A stretch of 64,000 nt of DNA from Hordeum vulgare subsp. vulgare (lineage: Eukaryota; Streptophyta; Magnoliopsida; Poales; Poaceae): NCBI RefSeq assembly GCF_904849725.1, contig NC_058522.1, positions 200,057,486-200,121,485 of the forward strand, read 5' to 3'. Position numbers and translations under genes: made by a program. This document shows positions 21,991 through 32,075 of this stretch, in pieces; the stretch's first letter is position 1, and the number at the start of each line of letters is the position of its first letter. The notes below the pieces were generated by a model. It saw only the letters and a list, made by a program, of their open reading frames with translations, was not told the origin of the DNA and ran no database searches.

Positions 21991-23790
21991 CAGGCGGCTA
22001 CTCCCCTTGGACGGAGGACTCGGCTGCACCATCGGCAGCCGTCTTGGCATCTCTCTCGTCGCCCTCGGGCTCCTCCAAGCTGGAAGCCACCTCTTCCTCG
22101 CCGTCGATAATGGGAACGTCGTAGTCGTCCTATGGGACGGGCACACCGTTCTCACCCAGCTCGGGGGAGTACATGTGCAGCGCCGCGTAGCTGGCGAGCT
22201 CGTGGGCTCAGAACCCGATCTCCTCCTCATGCCGCGCCAGGTCTACCTGCGACGCCACCCTCAAGGTTCTTAGCCGATCCAAGTTGACGCCGGTGTACCA
22301 AGAGAGGGCAAAGGTCAAGGCGACCTGGCGCCAGCCCGGGAAGCCGATGCCCTCCTAGCGTCAAACTAGTCAGCAGCGTGCCCCAGCCACGTCGTGACCC
22401 GGTCCTCAGGAACACCCTCAACACATTCTGGCCAAAGGGCCTGAACGATGCCCCGGCCTGCCTTCAGCAGTAGGTCCCAGAGGGCCTGAAGATGGACCAC
22501 CCGGGCCTCCCATGCATGCGCTGCCTCCATCGCTGACCAGTCAACGCCCTCACCCTGCTCGACGCCGGCTCGGTGCTGCTCTTCCCGTTATGCCATCACA
22601 GCGCGCTCCGCCCATGCCTGCGTCTCTAGGAAGCAAGCTGGCCCACAGAAAGAAAGTAAGAAGCAAGGAGGAAGTCGGCCAAACGCGACGGGCAAACATG
22701 GTGATGCCTACCGACGAAGACATCGTTCACCCCGCGAAGAAGACCGAGTGCGCTGGCCGCCTCTAGGTCGGCTCCCCTCTTGAGCTCCTTGGCGAGGGGC
22801 ACCTCCTCCCAAGCCGAGCATCTCGTCCCAGAGGGTCGCCGCCGTCCCGTCGCTTGAGGTCGCCGCCTGCTGCGCCACCTCCTTCACCGCCTCAGGCGCC
22901 TGCAGCGTGCTGCTGGGCCGCTTCACTTCCACCTTCAACTGCGTCGTTGTCGCCTGCTCGGCGCTTCGACCCGTCTGCAGTCGGTCACGCTCCCCCGGCG
23001 ACCTCGTCGCACTTACCCCGGACATGGGCAAGCATCTAGTGCAACTTCTCCACCTCAGCCTTGGGAATGGCCGCTCCTACGAGAAAAAGTTAGCAGTCAG
23101 CTAGACTAAAACAACACCAAGCAATAAGATTTGTCCCATCTACTGCAACGCCGCGCAGCCGTCCCGAATCTCGGGGACTACACCCAGTCGGTGCACTCAC
23201 GCGCACCCACCAACAGAAAGAGGAAGAGAATTACCTTTGGACGCCTCTAGCTCGGCCGTCCGAGCCGTAAGGTCCGTGCGGACCTTGTGATAGCAGTTAT
23301 TGGCGTAGCGGCCGACGTCTACCGCGTCCCGAAAGATCGGCTCGAACTGCGCTTGCTCGGCTTGAAAAGCAAGGAAAGGAAAAGTTAAGATTTGGCTCGG
23401 CTGCCACAAAGCCGCACAGCCGGCCCGAATCTCGGGGACTAGACCCAGTGGGTGCGCTGGCGCGCACCCACCACGGAACAAGCAGAAGAAAAAACTTAAG
23501 CGAGAAGCTTACCTCGAGCGCATTCTCCACGGTCTTGAGGTTGGTAACCACTAACCGGGCGAAGGTTACCACATTGCTCTTGTAGCGCGCCATCACGACC
23601 GACGCTTGCGGCATCGACACGACCTGTCCAGGGGCAACGGGGCCGTCCCGGACATGGTCAGGGCGCTTTGCAGTTGCTCCCACATGGTCGTCGCCTGAGA
23701 AAGCGAACGGGGCTGGCTGCCGCTGCCACAACCCGCAGCCGGCGCAGCCGGAGTCGCCTACGTCGCCGAAGCAATGATGGCTCGGCCCCC
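21991..23790 (-). pseudogene. E1 antisense gene, 3' exons (coiled coil and acidic tail)
   Basis: On the minus strand, open segments with helical, Ala/Glu/Arg-rich composition are separated by intron-like gaps. One covers about 23785-23520 and ends at an AG|GTAAGC-like donor near 23512. One is about 23355-23236 (AEQAQFEPIFRDAVDV..., ending AAAG|GTAATT). Others lie between about 23090 and 22000. The last reads DGEEEVASSLEEPEG near 22100 and ends in a stop near 21998. This resembles the C-terminal half of the E4 antisense protein. The upstream exons with the conserved domain would lie beyond the E3 insertion point at 23793, outside the window. Exon borders are provisional. Confidence 0.5.
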
Positions 23791-23793
23791 ATA

Positions 23794-26700
23794 TGTGGGG
23801 ACCCCGACTTATGAGTCGAGACCGCCGAGTGAACGTGCTCAGTAATCCTAGAGATGTATGCTCACCGAACACATAGATACTGAATAATAAGAGTCTTACA
23901 TCCAAGTACTGAATTATTACATCACATGACCGAATGGTCAAGTTCACAAGGTAGCCTAAAAGGCCAAATCACACTGATACAACTAGTAGCGGAATTCATA
24001 GGCTAAGCGGGTGCCCATGCCATCAGCCTACACCAACAGGCATTCTGACTGGGAAGCATTCTAGTTCGCAGGGGCGTCTCCGAAGACGTACTCATGTCCA
24101 AACTCCTTCCATGTTTGGTCAATAATATAACCAGTGGCAAGCCAATGACTACTTTTGAATGTACTCGCAAACAGCCCATGATATGAACAATGCGGGTGAA
24201 GGATAACAATAACATGCTTGTTTGGTGGATATCTCTTGGTGGTAATAAACATGATCACACGTGTGCATCGTAAGTTAAGAACTACTTTTGAAGAACTGGT
24301 TACAGATATCAATATATCTGCCGAGGGCTGAACCACATGGGTTCACCCTATATGCCAAGTCACCAAACTTGATCATATCGTTACTTTCATAATAACTCCT
24401 TTTTATCACAATTCACACACACTTGGTTTATGCGGAAACAACTGGACGTAGTTTAAGCAGGATTACCCAACTATCCTTGACCGCGGACACGGCTATTCGA
24501 ATAGTTCTATACTCTCCAAAGGTAGTATGCAGGACCCACGAGATCCGGGAAACTTTCGTGTCATCCACGAGTCGCGGTATATAACATACCCGAGGTAAGT
24601 ACCCGATCAATGCCTTTCCCCTAATGATACTAGACAAGAGGTCCACTCGATTGGTACCCAGCCCACATGTTGTACGTCTTATGAGCACCAACTCTGGACA
24701 GTCTCAACCATGTGGGGACCAACGGTGTGCCTGGAACACGTAAAAATGGCATAGTCACCCTACTTGGCACGACCCTATCACGAGAGTGACCACACATCAC
24801 TCCCGCCACTAGTAATGTGGCTCTTTGCTAGCACCGACCAGAGTAATCGACACAGCCCCGTCCCATAAGGGGTAACATGGTCGTACATATAAGGTTGGGA
24901 CGGTCGACACATCATAAATCAATTCCCATTTCCGAAACCATACTCACACAAATACCCGGTGCACCACTTCACCAAAAGTGGCCATCTGACTCATCATCAC
25001 CCTCGGGCATTAGTGGCACCCGACGGGGTTTTCGTAAACCTTTGATTTATACCATCAACATGCCCATGCTAATATTATTCTAACTTTACTTGACAACATG
25101 ATATTAGCATGACCCTCATAGGTGGTAGGATCAAGCTCAATGCATGTGCTCCATAGGAGCCATCGGTAACATCACTTTTATGATTTACCGGGACTTATGA
25201 TCATATGCAACGGAAATACTTGCGATACTAACATGCAATATATCATATGCTCAATCATGGTCAAAGGGTCGCTTGCCCTGGTCAGCTAGGTATACGGGGT
25301 CTTCGAGGTCTTCCGCTCTGATTCCCTCGTCACACGAATTTTCTATCATCGTCAAAAGATAAAATAAGAAATAGCTCACTCCAAAGCAGATCACGAAGTC
25401 ATTTTAAAAATGTTGGTTATTTCTGATAAATCTAGGTTGTTATTTTCAAAATATTTTCCTCTCATTCCAATGAAGGAATATGTTTAAAATCAACTAAACA
25501 GAAGCAAAACTATTCCAATTTAATCCTTTTTATTATTATAAAACAGAATAGTTTCTCCAAAAATTCAACCAATGGTTTTATTAAATAATACATATTTTTA
25601 TAAGAATAACAGTGGAAATTTTATATTTTTACACTCGTTAAGTCTTTTCATAAAAATCTTTGAAATCTAGTTTTTTAAATAAAGTAAAAGGGCTACAGCC
25701 CCTGGCCTGGCTCGGCCTGGGACTGGGCCGGCCCAAAGGTCAGCCAGCTAGCATGCCCAGGCGCGTGCGTCGTCAGGTTTGAACTTGACGCGCGGGCTCG
25801 TGTGGTTAGCGGCTGCAGGTAGTAAGGGAGAGAGAGATGGGCCACCGACAGGTGGGGCACACTTGTCGGGGTAGCCTCCTACCTCCGGCCAAAGAGGAGG
25901 AGGAGCATGCCGGCGTGGCTACCGACGACCTCGGGCCCTAACTATGACGGAAATGGTTTCGGCTCGTTGTCGCCTACCTGCTGGTGGTCGGAACAACGAC
26001 GGAGAGGCTCAGATTAACCGGCGACGAGGAGGCCGCGGCGGAGGAATTTCGGGCAAAGGTCGAGGGGGTAGCTAGGGGCACGGATTAGCTTGGGAAAGTT
26101 GGGGGAAATCTCCCTGAGGTCAAGGGGAGTGGTTTGGTGGGCACAGGGACGCAGGAACCGTCGTGTAGCCGGAGATTGACCCAAGCTCCTAGGCGGAGGG
26201 GCCTCGGTCGATATCGAGCACCAGGGCTCTGCTGGCTTGCTGAGGTGGTTAGGGAGGTGCTAGAGGTCGCTGCAATGATGTCTGAAGGGTGCTGAAGCGA
26301 GGGGAAGGGCTATTTATAGGCCCGCGATGGTGAGCCGACTCGGGAGCACCGATGACTCACCATGGCGCGCATGAGGGTGCAGAGAGGAGCCGGGGTTGAA
26401 ACCACGGTCATAGGACGTGGTTTTGGACTACGAAGGCTCACTTCAAGGAAGGGAGAGTGAGGAGAGACGACATTCATGGCCGCGCAACCCTGGCCGGTTC
26501 TAGTGTGCACGGGCACGCGTCACACCAGCTCTTAGCGCGGGAGAGGAGGGGCCCTGATGGTCGCCTGATGCACAGGAGTTGTCGGGGAAGAAGTTGGTCA
26601 CCTCGGGGGAGGCTGGAATTAGTCGACGGCGTGGCCCCCACCTTGGAGCTCTCTGTAGCGCGCCCATAGCGCAATTTTCGCATGCCACGGCATGTTGGTG

Positions 26701-27960
26701 CGCTGTGAGGTGCTTTGGATGTGTCTAGCATGTCCTGGGCACTGTCTAGGAGATGCCTAGCTATTGGAGACCCGTGGGAGCTTTGGCTGGTCAAGGGAGA
26801 CAAGAGAAACAGGTGCTGTCAGCTTTGACCTGAAGCTTAGAATGGAGATTTTAGCATTTCTACTTTGAACCAGGGAGGGGCCAGTTGAGTGGGGCTCGGC
26901 ATTGATAATGGCCACCTGATCTGAGAGTTTGGGGCAAAGGGATTGGGTTTAGCTATGGTTAGACGCGCTTTTACCCATCTCTCAGAAGGTGCTCCACAGT
27001 GGTTTGGGGTGGTTGCACCCCACCACTGGTTCCGCAACTTAACAGGATTGGTTTTGGTGCTAAAACATGTGGTTTTACCAAGTTTGAGCTCCATTGGACA
27101 AGTTTAGCTTTGTAAACTTGAAAACTTCACCATTTGACCAGATCTGTTCCTTCCAAAGAGAGTGTGGGCAAACTAAGTCCCACAAATCCCATTTTTTGTG
27201 TGGAACCCTCATTTGAGGTATTAGGCACTCCTCCAAAGTTTCAACATCATTGGACAAACTTTGCTATGTAGAGTTGCTCTAACTTCAATCTGGACACAAG
27301 GGGTTTTGCAGTTATTGGGGGTCCTTAATCACCTTGGATCAAGGTGAAACTTTATGTGGACACCAAATATGGCTTAGGGATACCACTGGAAATTTTCTAG
27401 GAATTTATTAAGAATATATCCTTTGGAAATATTTCAAAAGGTCAAAACGGACAGAAATGGTTTTCAGGGTTTTACTCAAATAATAATAATATAAATAGGG
27501 GTTAAAAATCTTATGTATGTAAAATATATGTCCTTCTCATCATCTCCAAATTTAATCAGATTTTTCTAAGGCAGAAAAGTATTTTTCCATATAGGAATAC
27601 CATTTCTGGCCTCGGAAATGGACATGCAAATAAATTAGGAAAATAATTCATAAACTAATTATTTTGTGGTTTTGGACTACCAAAATAGTACTAGAATCAA
27701 ATCACCAACTTTGGGTAAGAACACTCCTTGTCATCAAGGGTATGTAGTGCAACTCAAAGCAGGGTTTTACTTTAACCAGAAACAAGATAAGAGTTTCGAA
27801 AATAATTTGATCTTGGGAAATGTGGTTCTTAATCACATGATCAAGCATACAAGCATACAATGATAATCATGGCACTCGCAACATTAGTTTTGAAAAAGTT
27901 TGTATGAACTCAAATTTTTTGCATTACAGAGAAAGATGGAAGTGAAAACAGGGTTTGACA
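23794..27960 (-). mobile_element. E3 3' LTR
   Basis: This 4167-bp repeat is uninterrupted and aligns with the two parts of the right LTR. A minus-strand TATAAATAG lies at 26310-26318, about 1.65 kb from the LTR's 5' (right-hand) end. No coding frame inside it is credible. The TATA and the long LTR fit Tekay-type elements of large grass genomes. Confidence 0.9.
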
Positions 27961-27975
27961 GACCTATCCCCCTTA
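27961..27975 (-). other. E3 polypurine tract
   Basis: The minus strand reads TAAGGGGGATAGGTC directly before the 3' LTR. Confidence 0.75.
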
Positions 27976-28548
27976 CCAGAATCTTGTCCCCAAGATTGCT
28001 AAGCTAGGTGCTAAAAAGGTATGGAAACTCAAATCGGAGATAGTCTTCACGTTCCCATGTTGCTTCTGCTTCGGTGTGGTTGCTCCACTAAACCCTGAAA
28101 TATTTGATGGTTCGGCTTCTGGTTCAACTATCTGCTTCTCGCGGTAGGTGAGGTCTGGCTGAAGGTCTATGGCCTGATGGTCAATGTCCTTGTAAAGATC
28201 GGAGCCGTTTGGCGCTTGAAGACACTTCCGAAGTTGTGTCGTGTGGAAGACAGTGTGCACACCCAAAAGTTCCGGAGGTAAATCCAACTGGTAAGCAACT
28301 TCTCCACGCCTTGTCGTGACCTTAAAAGGTCCAATGAACGTTGGAGCAAGTTTCCCTTTAACAAGGAAACACTTGGTTCCCTTGAGAGGTGTGACACGGA
28401 GGTATACCAGGTCTTCAAGGTTAAATTCCAATTCTCTACGGTGAGTATCCGCATAGCTATTTTGTCGTGACTTGGCTGCTTTTAGGTTCTCTCGGACAAG
28501 CTGCACCTTCTCTTCTGCCTTGTGCAAAACTTCCGGCCGGAAAATCAA
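27976..28548 (-). pseudogene. E3 integrase C-terminal region and frameshifted chromodomain
   Basis: The minus-strand frame from 28548 shows the integrase C-terminal beta-barrel region (LVYLRVTPLKG, KLAPTFIGPFKV, AYQLDLP, HTVFHTTQLRKC) and the start of the chromodomain block (LQPDLTYREK). After that the frame loses family similarity. The expected chromodomain helix region (WSNHTEAEATWERED...) is readable in another frame at about 28090-28020. An indel near 28130-28100 therefore splits the domain. In chromoviruses this domain is thought to direct insertion to heterochromatin. Confidence 0.75.
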
Positions 28549-29340
28549 CCCTTCTCCGGTTCTGGACCAGTTGAGCGGGGTGCGTCACTTTCGTCCGTAC
28601 AGCACTTCAAATGGGGCCATCTGGAGACTGGACTAGTAGTTGTTGTTGTATGAGAACTCAGCGAACAACAGACAGTCTTCCCATTTGGCACCATGTGCCA
28701 AGACACAAACGTGGAGCATATCTTCGAGTATCTCGTTTACTCTCTTCGTCTGTCCGCCCATTTGCGGGTGGAAAGTGGTGCTGAAAGAGAGCTTGGTTCC
28801 GAGGGCTTCTTGGAACTGCTTCCAAAATCTTGAGGTGAACTGCATGCCTCGGTCAGATACAATCTCCTTAGGAACTCTGTGAAGGCTCACAATACGGTCA
28901 ATATAGAGACTAGCCAACTTGTTTCCATCATAAGTGGTGTTGACTGGAATGAAATGGGCCACCTTGTTCAGATGGTCGACAATGACCCATATGGAGTCAT
29001 GGCCTCTGTTAGACCTTGGTAAGCCGGTAACGAAGTCCATGCCTACCTTGTCCCACTTCCATTCTGGCACTTGAAGTGGTTGTAGCAGTCCAGCAGGTCG
29101 CTGATGCTCAGCCTTGACTCGCTGGCATATGTCGCACTTGGCAACATAAGACGCTATTTCCCTTTTCATGCCATCCCACCAGAATCTTTCTCGGAGATCT
29201 TGATACATCTTGGTACCACCGGGGTGAATAGAGTAGGGTGTATCATGTCCTTCCTGCAGGATCAAATCCTTGAGTTCCACCTTGTTGGGTACGCATAATC
29301 GTTTCCCAAACCATGCTAGTCCTTTTTCATCCACTGATGA
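28549..29340 (-). pseudogene. E3 integrase (zinc and catalytic domains)
   Basis: The frame 29334-28633 encodes the integrase H2C2 zinc region (HDTPYSIHPGGTKMYQDL, CDICQRVKAEHQRPAG) and the catalytic core (MDFVTGLPR, IVSDRGMQF). The third acidic residue of the DDE triad, normally Glu in a GQTER-type motif, is Lys here (GQTKRVN; codon AAG near 28738). In the family the enzyme joins cDNA ends to host DNA; without the Glu it should be inactive. The frame then stops at about 28633 where the sequence would continue toward the C-terminal domain. The strong Tekay/Del resemblance comes from the whole zinc-to-core segment. Confidence 0.85.
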
Positions 29341-30393
29341 TTATGGGGCCTTGCCTTCATGGATCTTCTTCTTGATGCCTTCAATGCTCATGTGCCCGTT
29401 CCGGGCCTCCTTGATATCATCATCTAGCATTGGTTTGACTTTGAGGTTAGCTAGGAATCCTGATTCCACTAAATCCAACCCGGAGTTCTCCATTTCTTCA
29501 TATAAGGCGGGTTGCCTTTCCTTGAGCAGGACGTTCAAGGTGTTGGTCTTTCGGCTTAAGGCATCAGCCACTACATTGGCCTTACCGTGGTGATATTGAA
29601 TGCTGAGGTCGTAATCTTTGATTAACTCCAACCATCTTCATTTCCTCATATTCAATTCCCTTTGGGTGAAGATATACTTTAGACTTTTGTGGTCGGTGTA
29701 TATTTAACATCGCTTCCCGAGAAGGTAATGTCGCCATGTCTTTAAAGCATGCACCACGAATGCTAACTCGAGGTCGTGGGTGGAATAATTCTCCTCATGC
29801 GGGCGCAGTTGTCGTGACATATACACCACAACTCTGTCGTCCTGCAATAGAACTCCATCGACCCCGGTTATGGAGGCATGACAAAATATCACAAACTCCT
29901 TGCTGATATCTGGAGTGGCCAATACTGGGGCGGTATTTAATCTCTTTTTCAACTCTTGGAAGCTTGCTTCACACTCCGACGTCCATTTGAACTTCTTGCC
30001 CTTCTTCAAGAGTTGAGTCATGGGTCCAGCGATGCGGGAGAATCCTTCTAAAAACTTGGGATAATATCCCGCGAGTCCGAGGAAGCTCCTGACTTCTTTC
30101 ACATCAATTGGTGACTCCCAGTTGGTTACCGTAGTAATCTTGCAGGGATCAACTGCCAATCCACTTGCTGAATTTGGCATAGAGTTGGTGCTCTCGAAGC
30201 TTTTCCAATACTGACTTCAAGTGTTGCTCATGCTCTTCTTTAGACTTGGAAAATATTAATATGTCATTAATAAATACGACGACAAACTTGTCCAGGTACT
30301 CCATGAAGAACTTGTTCATGAGGTACATGAAGTAAGCTAGGGCATTAGTCAACCAAAAGGCATGACAGTGCATTCGTACACACCGTACTGGGT
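29341..30393 (-). pseudogene. E3 RT C-terminal part and RNase H, left copy
   Basis: Three frames cover it. 30421-30149 has the end of RT ([20 protein letters not shown]). 30180-29704 has the RT thumb and RNase H ([52 protein letters not shown]). 29631-29341 has the RNase H end ([15 protein letters not shown]). The RT active site reads FIND rather than FIDD. About 44 bases present in the right copy (44010-44065) are missing here near 30172. The Sirevirus LTR begins at 30394. The part 29401-30393 is repeated at 43241-44285. Confidence 0.85.
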
Positions 30394-32021
30394 TAAAAGT
30401 GCATGATATGCCCCTAATCATCTTTTGGTGTTAATGACAACACATACATAGGAAACTAATCCTATTTGTTGAGTGTGTAGTAGATTGAGAATTATGTGCC
30501 AAAGGTTGTCTGAAAAGATTGGGGAGTTATATTTCGAGAAGGCTCGGGATTAAGAAGAGATGATGTAGATTAGCCTTTTGAGTTTACTGATATTGAGTAT
30601 AGGGATCCCGCACTATTAAGAGGGGATCACAGGTTTTGCGATGAACTTGCTCATACTACATCTTTACTATCATACCAAACACAACACAATCTCCACTCTG
30701 TTCTCAATTCAAAACAAGTCTATTGCCTCGGACATTTGGCTCCTCCGGACGTCCGAGGGCCGGACGACCGGCAGGCTTCGGAAATCCGCAGCCCGTCACC
30801 AGAAGTTTGTAAGGCATATAACTCGGAAATCCGGCTCCCTCCGGACATCCGAGGGCCGGACGTCCGGCCAAGCCCCGGAAATCCGGAAGCCTGCACCAGT
30901 AGAATTTGTGTTCTATAACTCGGAAATCCGGCTCCCTCCGGACGTCCGAGCGCCGGACGTCCGACCCCCATCGGAAATCCAAAAAACTACCACCAGTAGA
31001 AGTTGAGCTGTATAACACGGATTTCCGGTCTACTCCGGACGTCCGGACACTCATAAATTCAATAATAGGTTCAGTCGTATCTACAGGCCTCGGACGACCG
31101 ACCCCTCTCGGACGTCCGGTCACTGATAAATTCAAAAGAGTTCCAGTCGTGCCCACAGGCCTCGGACGACCGACCCCTGTCGGACGTCCGGTCCCTCGCG
31201 GACGCCCGGACTTCCGGCAACTGTCGGACGTCCGGACCCTGTGTGACTTAAGCACCTCCAACGGCAGGATTTCACTCCACACTATATATACTCTTCTCCC
31301 ACCTCCTGAAAGGGTGTTTAACACAGCTAGAATACACCCAAGAACACCTTTCCTCTCACTCACTCTTGTCTACACCAAATCCTAGATCCCAAGAGCATTT
31401 GTGAGTCCTTTTGAGTGTTGTTCCAATCAAAATATAGATCGTCTCCCTCTCCTCCTTCCCACCAAAGTGATTTGTGATTTGAGCAAGTTTTGAGCAATCC
31501 CCGTGATCTTGTTACTCTTGGAGGTTGGAGACTCCTAGGCGGTAGGAGTCTTTGGAGAGGAATCAAACCATTGTGATATCCCCCGGAAAGTTTGTGAAGG
31601 TTTGGAAGCCACCTCAAGGATTACCACTAGTGGTTGAGAAACGCCTTCGTGGAGTTATCTCAAAGGGAGAATAGAGTGAGCCTTCGTGGCGTTGGTGTGC
31701 CTTCGTGGTAACATCCGCCCCTCTAACGGTGACGTAGCTTCCCTCCAATGAAGTGAACATCGGGATACATCCTTGTCTCTCTCGGAGTTTCGGTTATTCC
31801 TAACCCTAACACTCTACTTGTGTTAATCCTTATTACATACTTGTATTTGATTATTGTTTACCGCTTGTCTTACTTCACTCCAAATAGCTTACTCATTGTC
31901 AGAGCAATTATTAGGCTTACACTCATATTCCGCACTTAAGCCTAAAATTGCTAAGTAATTATTAAAATTTGGATTTGTACCTATTCACCACCCCCCTCTA
32001 GGTCCATCTCGATCCTTTTCA
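30394..32021 (+). mobile_element. Sirevirus 5' LTR
   Basis: This 1628-bp repeat pairs with 40600-42223. It starts TAAAAGTGCAT where the other copy has TGAAAGTGCAT, so the terminal TG is mutated, and it ends TTTTCA. The region 30735-31245 is packed with the palindrome TCGGACGTCCGA and close variants. A TATA box (ACTATATATACTC) is at 31281-31292. Transcription would start shortly after, leaving about 700 bases of R-U5. Confidence 0.92.
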
Positions 32022-32022
32022 A

Positions 32023-32036
32023 TTGGTATCAGAGCC
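32023..32036 (+). other. Sirevirus primer binding site
   Basis: TTGGTATCAGAGCC follows the LTR and matches the 3' end of initiator tRNA-Met as used by many copia elements. Confidence 0.85.
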
Positions 32037-32075
32037 TCGTGCTCTATTTGTGTGGCTTAACCGCCCTAGAGCGAG

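Larger units (their letters stand above)
1679..23793 (+). mobile_element. E1: decayed Tat-type Ty3/gypsy relic hosting nested elements
   Basis: E1 runs left to right as: partial 5' LTR, PBS, a tandemly duplicated gag, protease, a short repeated spacer, and a 3' region coding an antisense gene. It is interrupted at 2863-9660 by an Athila-like element, at 10667-18358 by E2, and is cut at 23793 by E3; its 3' end should resume after 63998, outside the window. RT, RNase H and integrase are absent: the protease frame ends at 21375 and repeated spacer follows at once. The PBS motif, the protease type and the antisense gene place it with the Tat/Retand group; this is inference from architecture. Many stops and frameshifts in gag show that it is old. 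Confidence 0.7.

Noticed and set aside
23794..27960. Protein-coding genes inside the E3 LTR (several frames of 60-110 codons)
   Set aside because: The frames are short, not shared in phase with the other LTR copy, and lack recognisable motifs.
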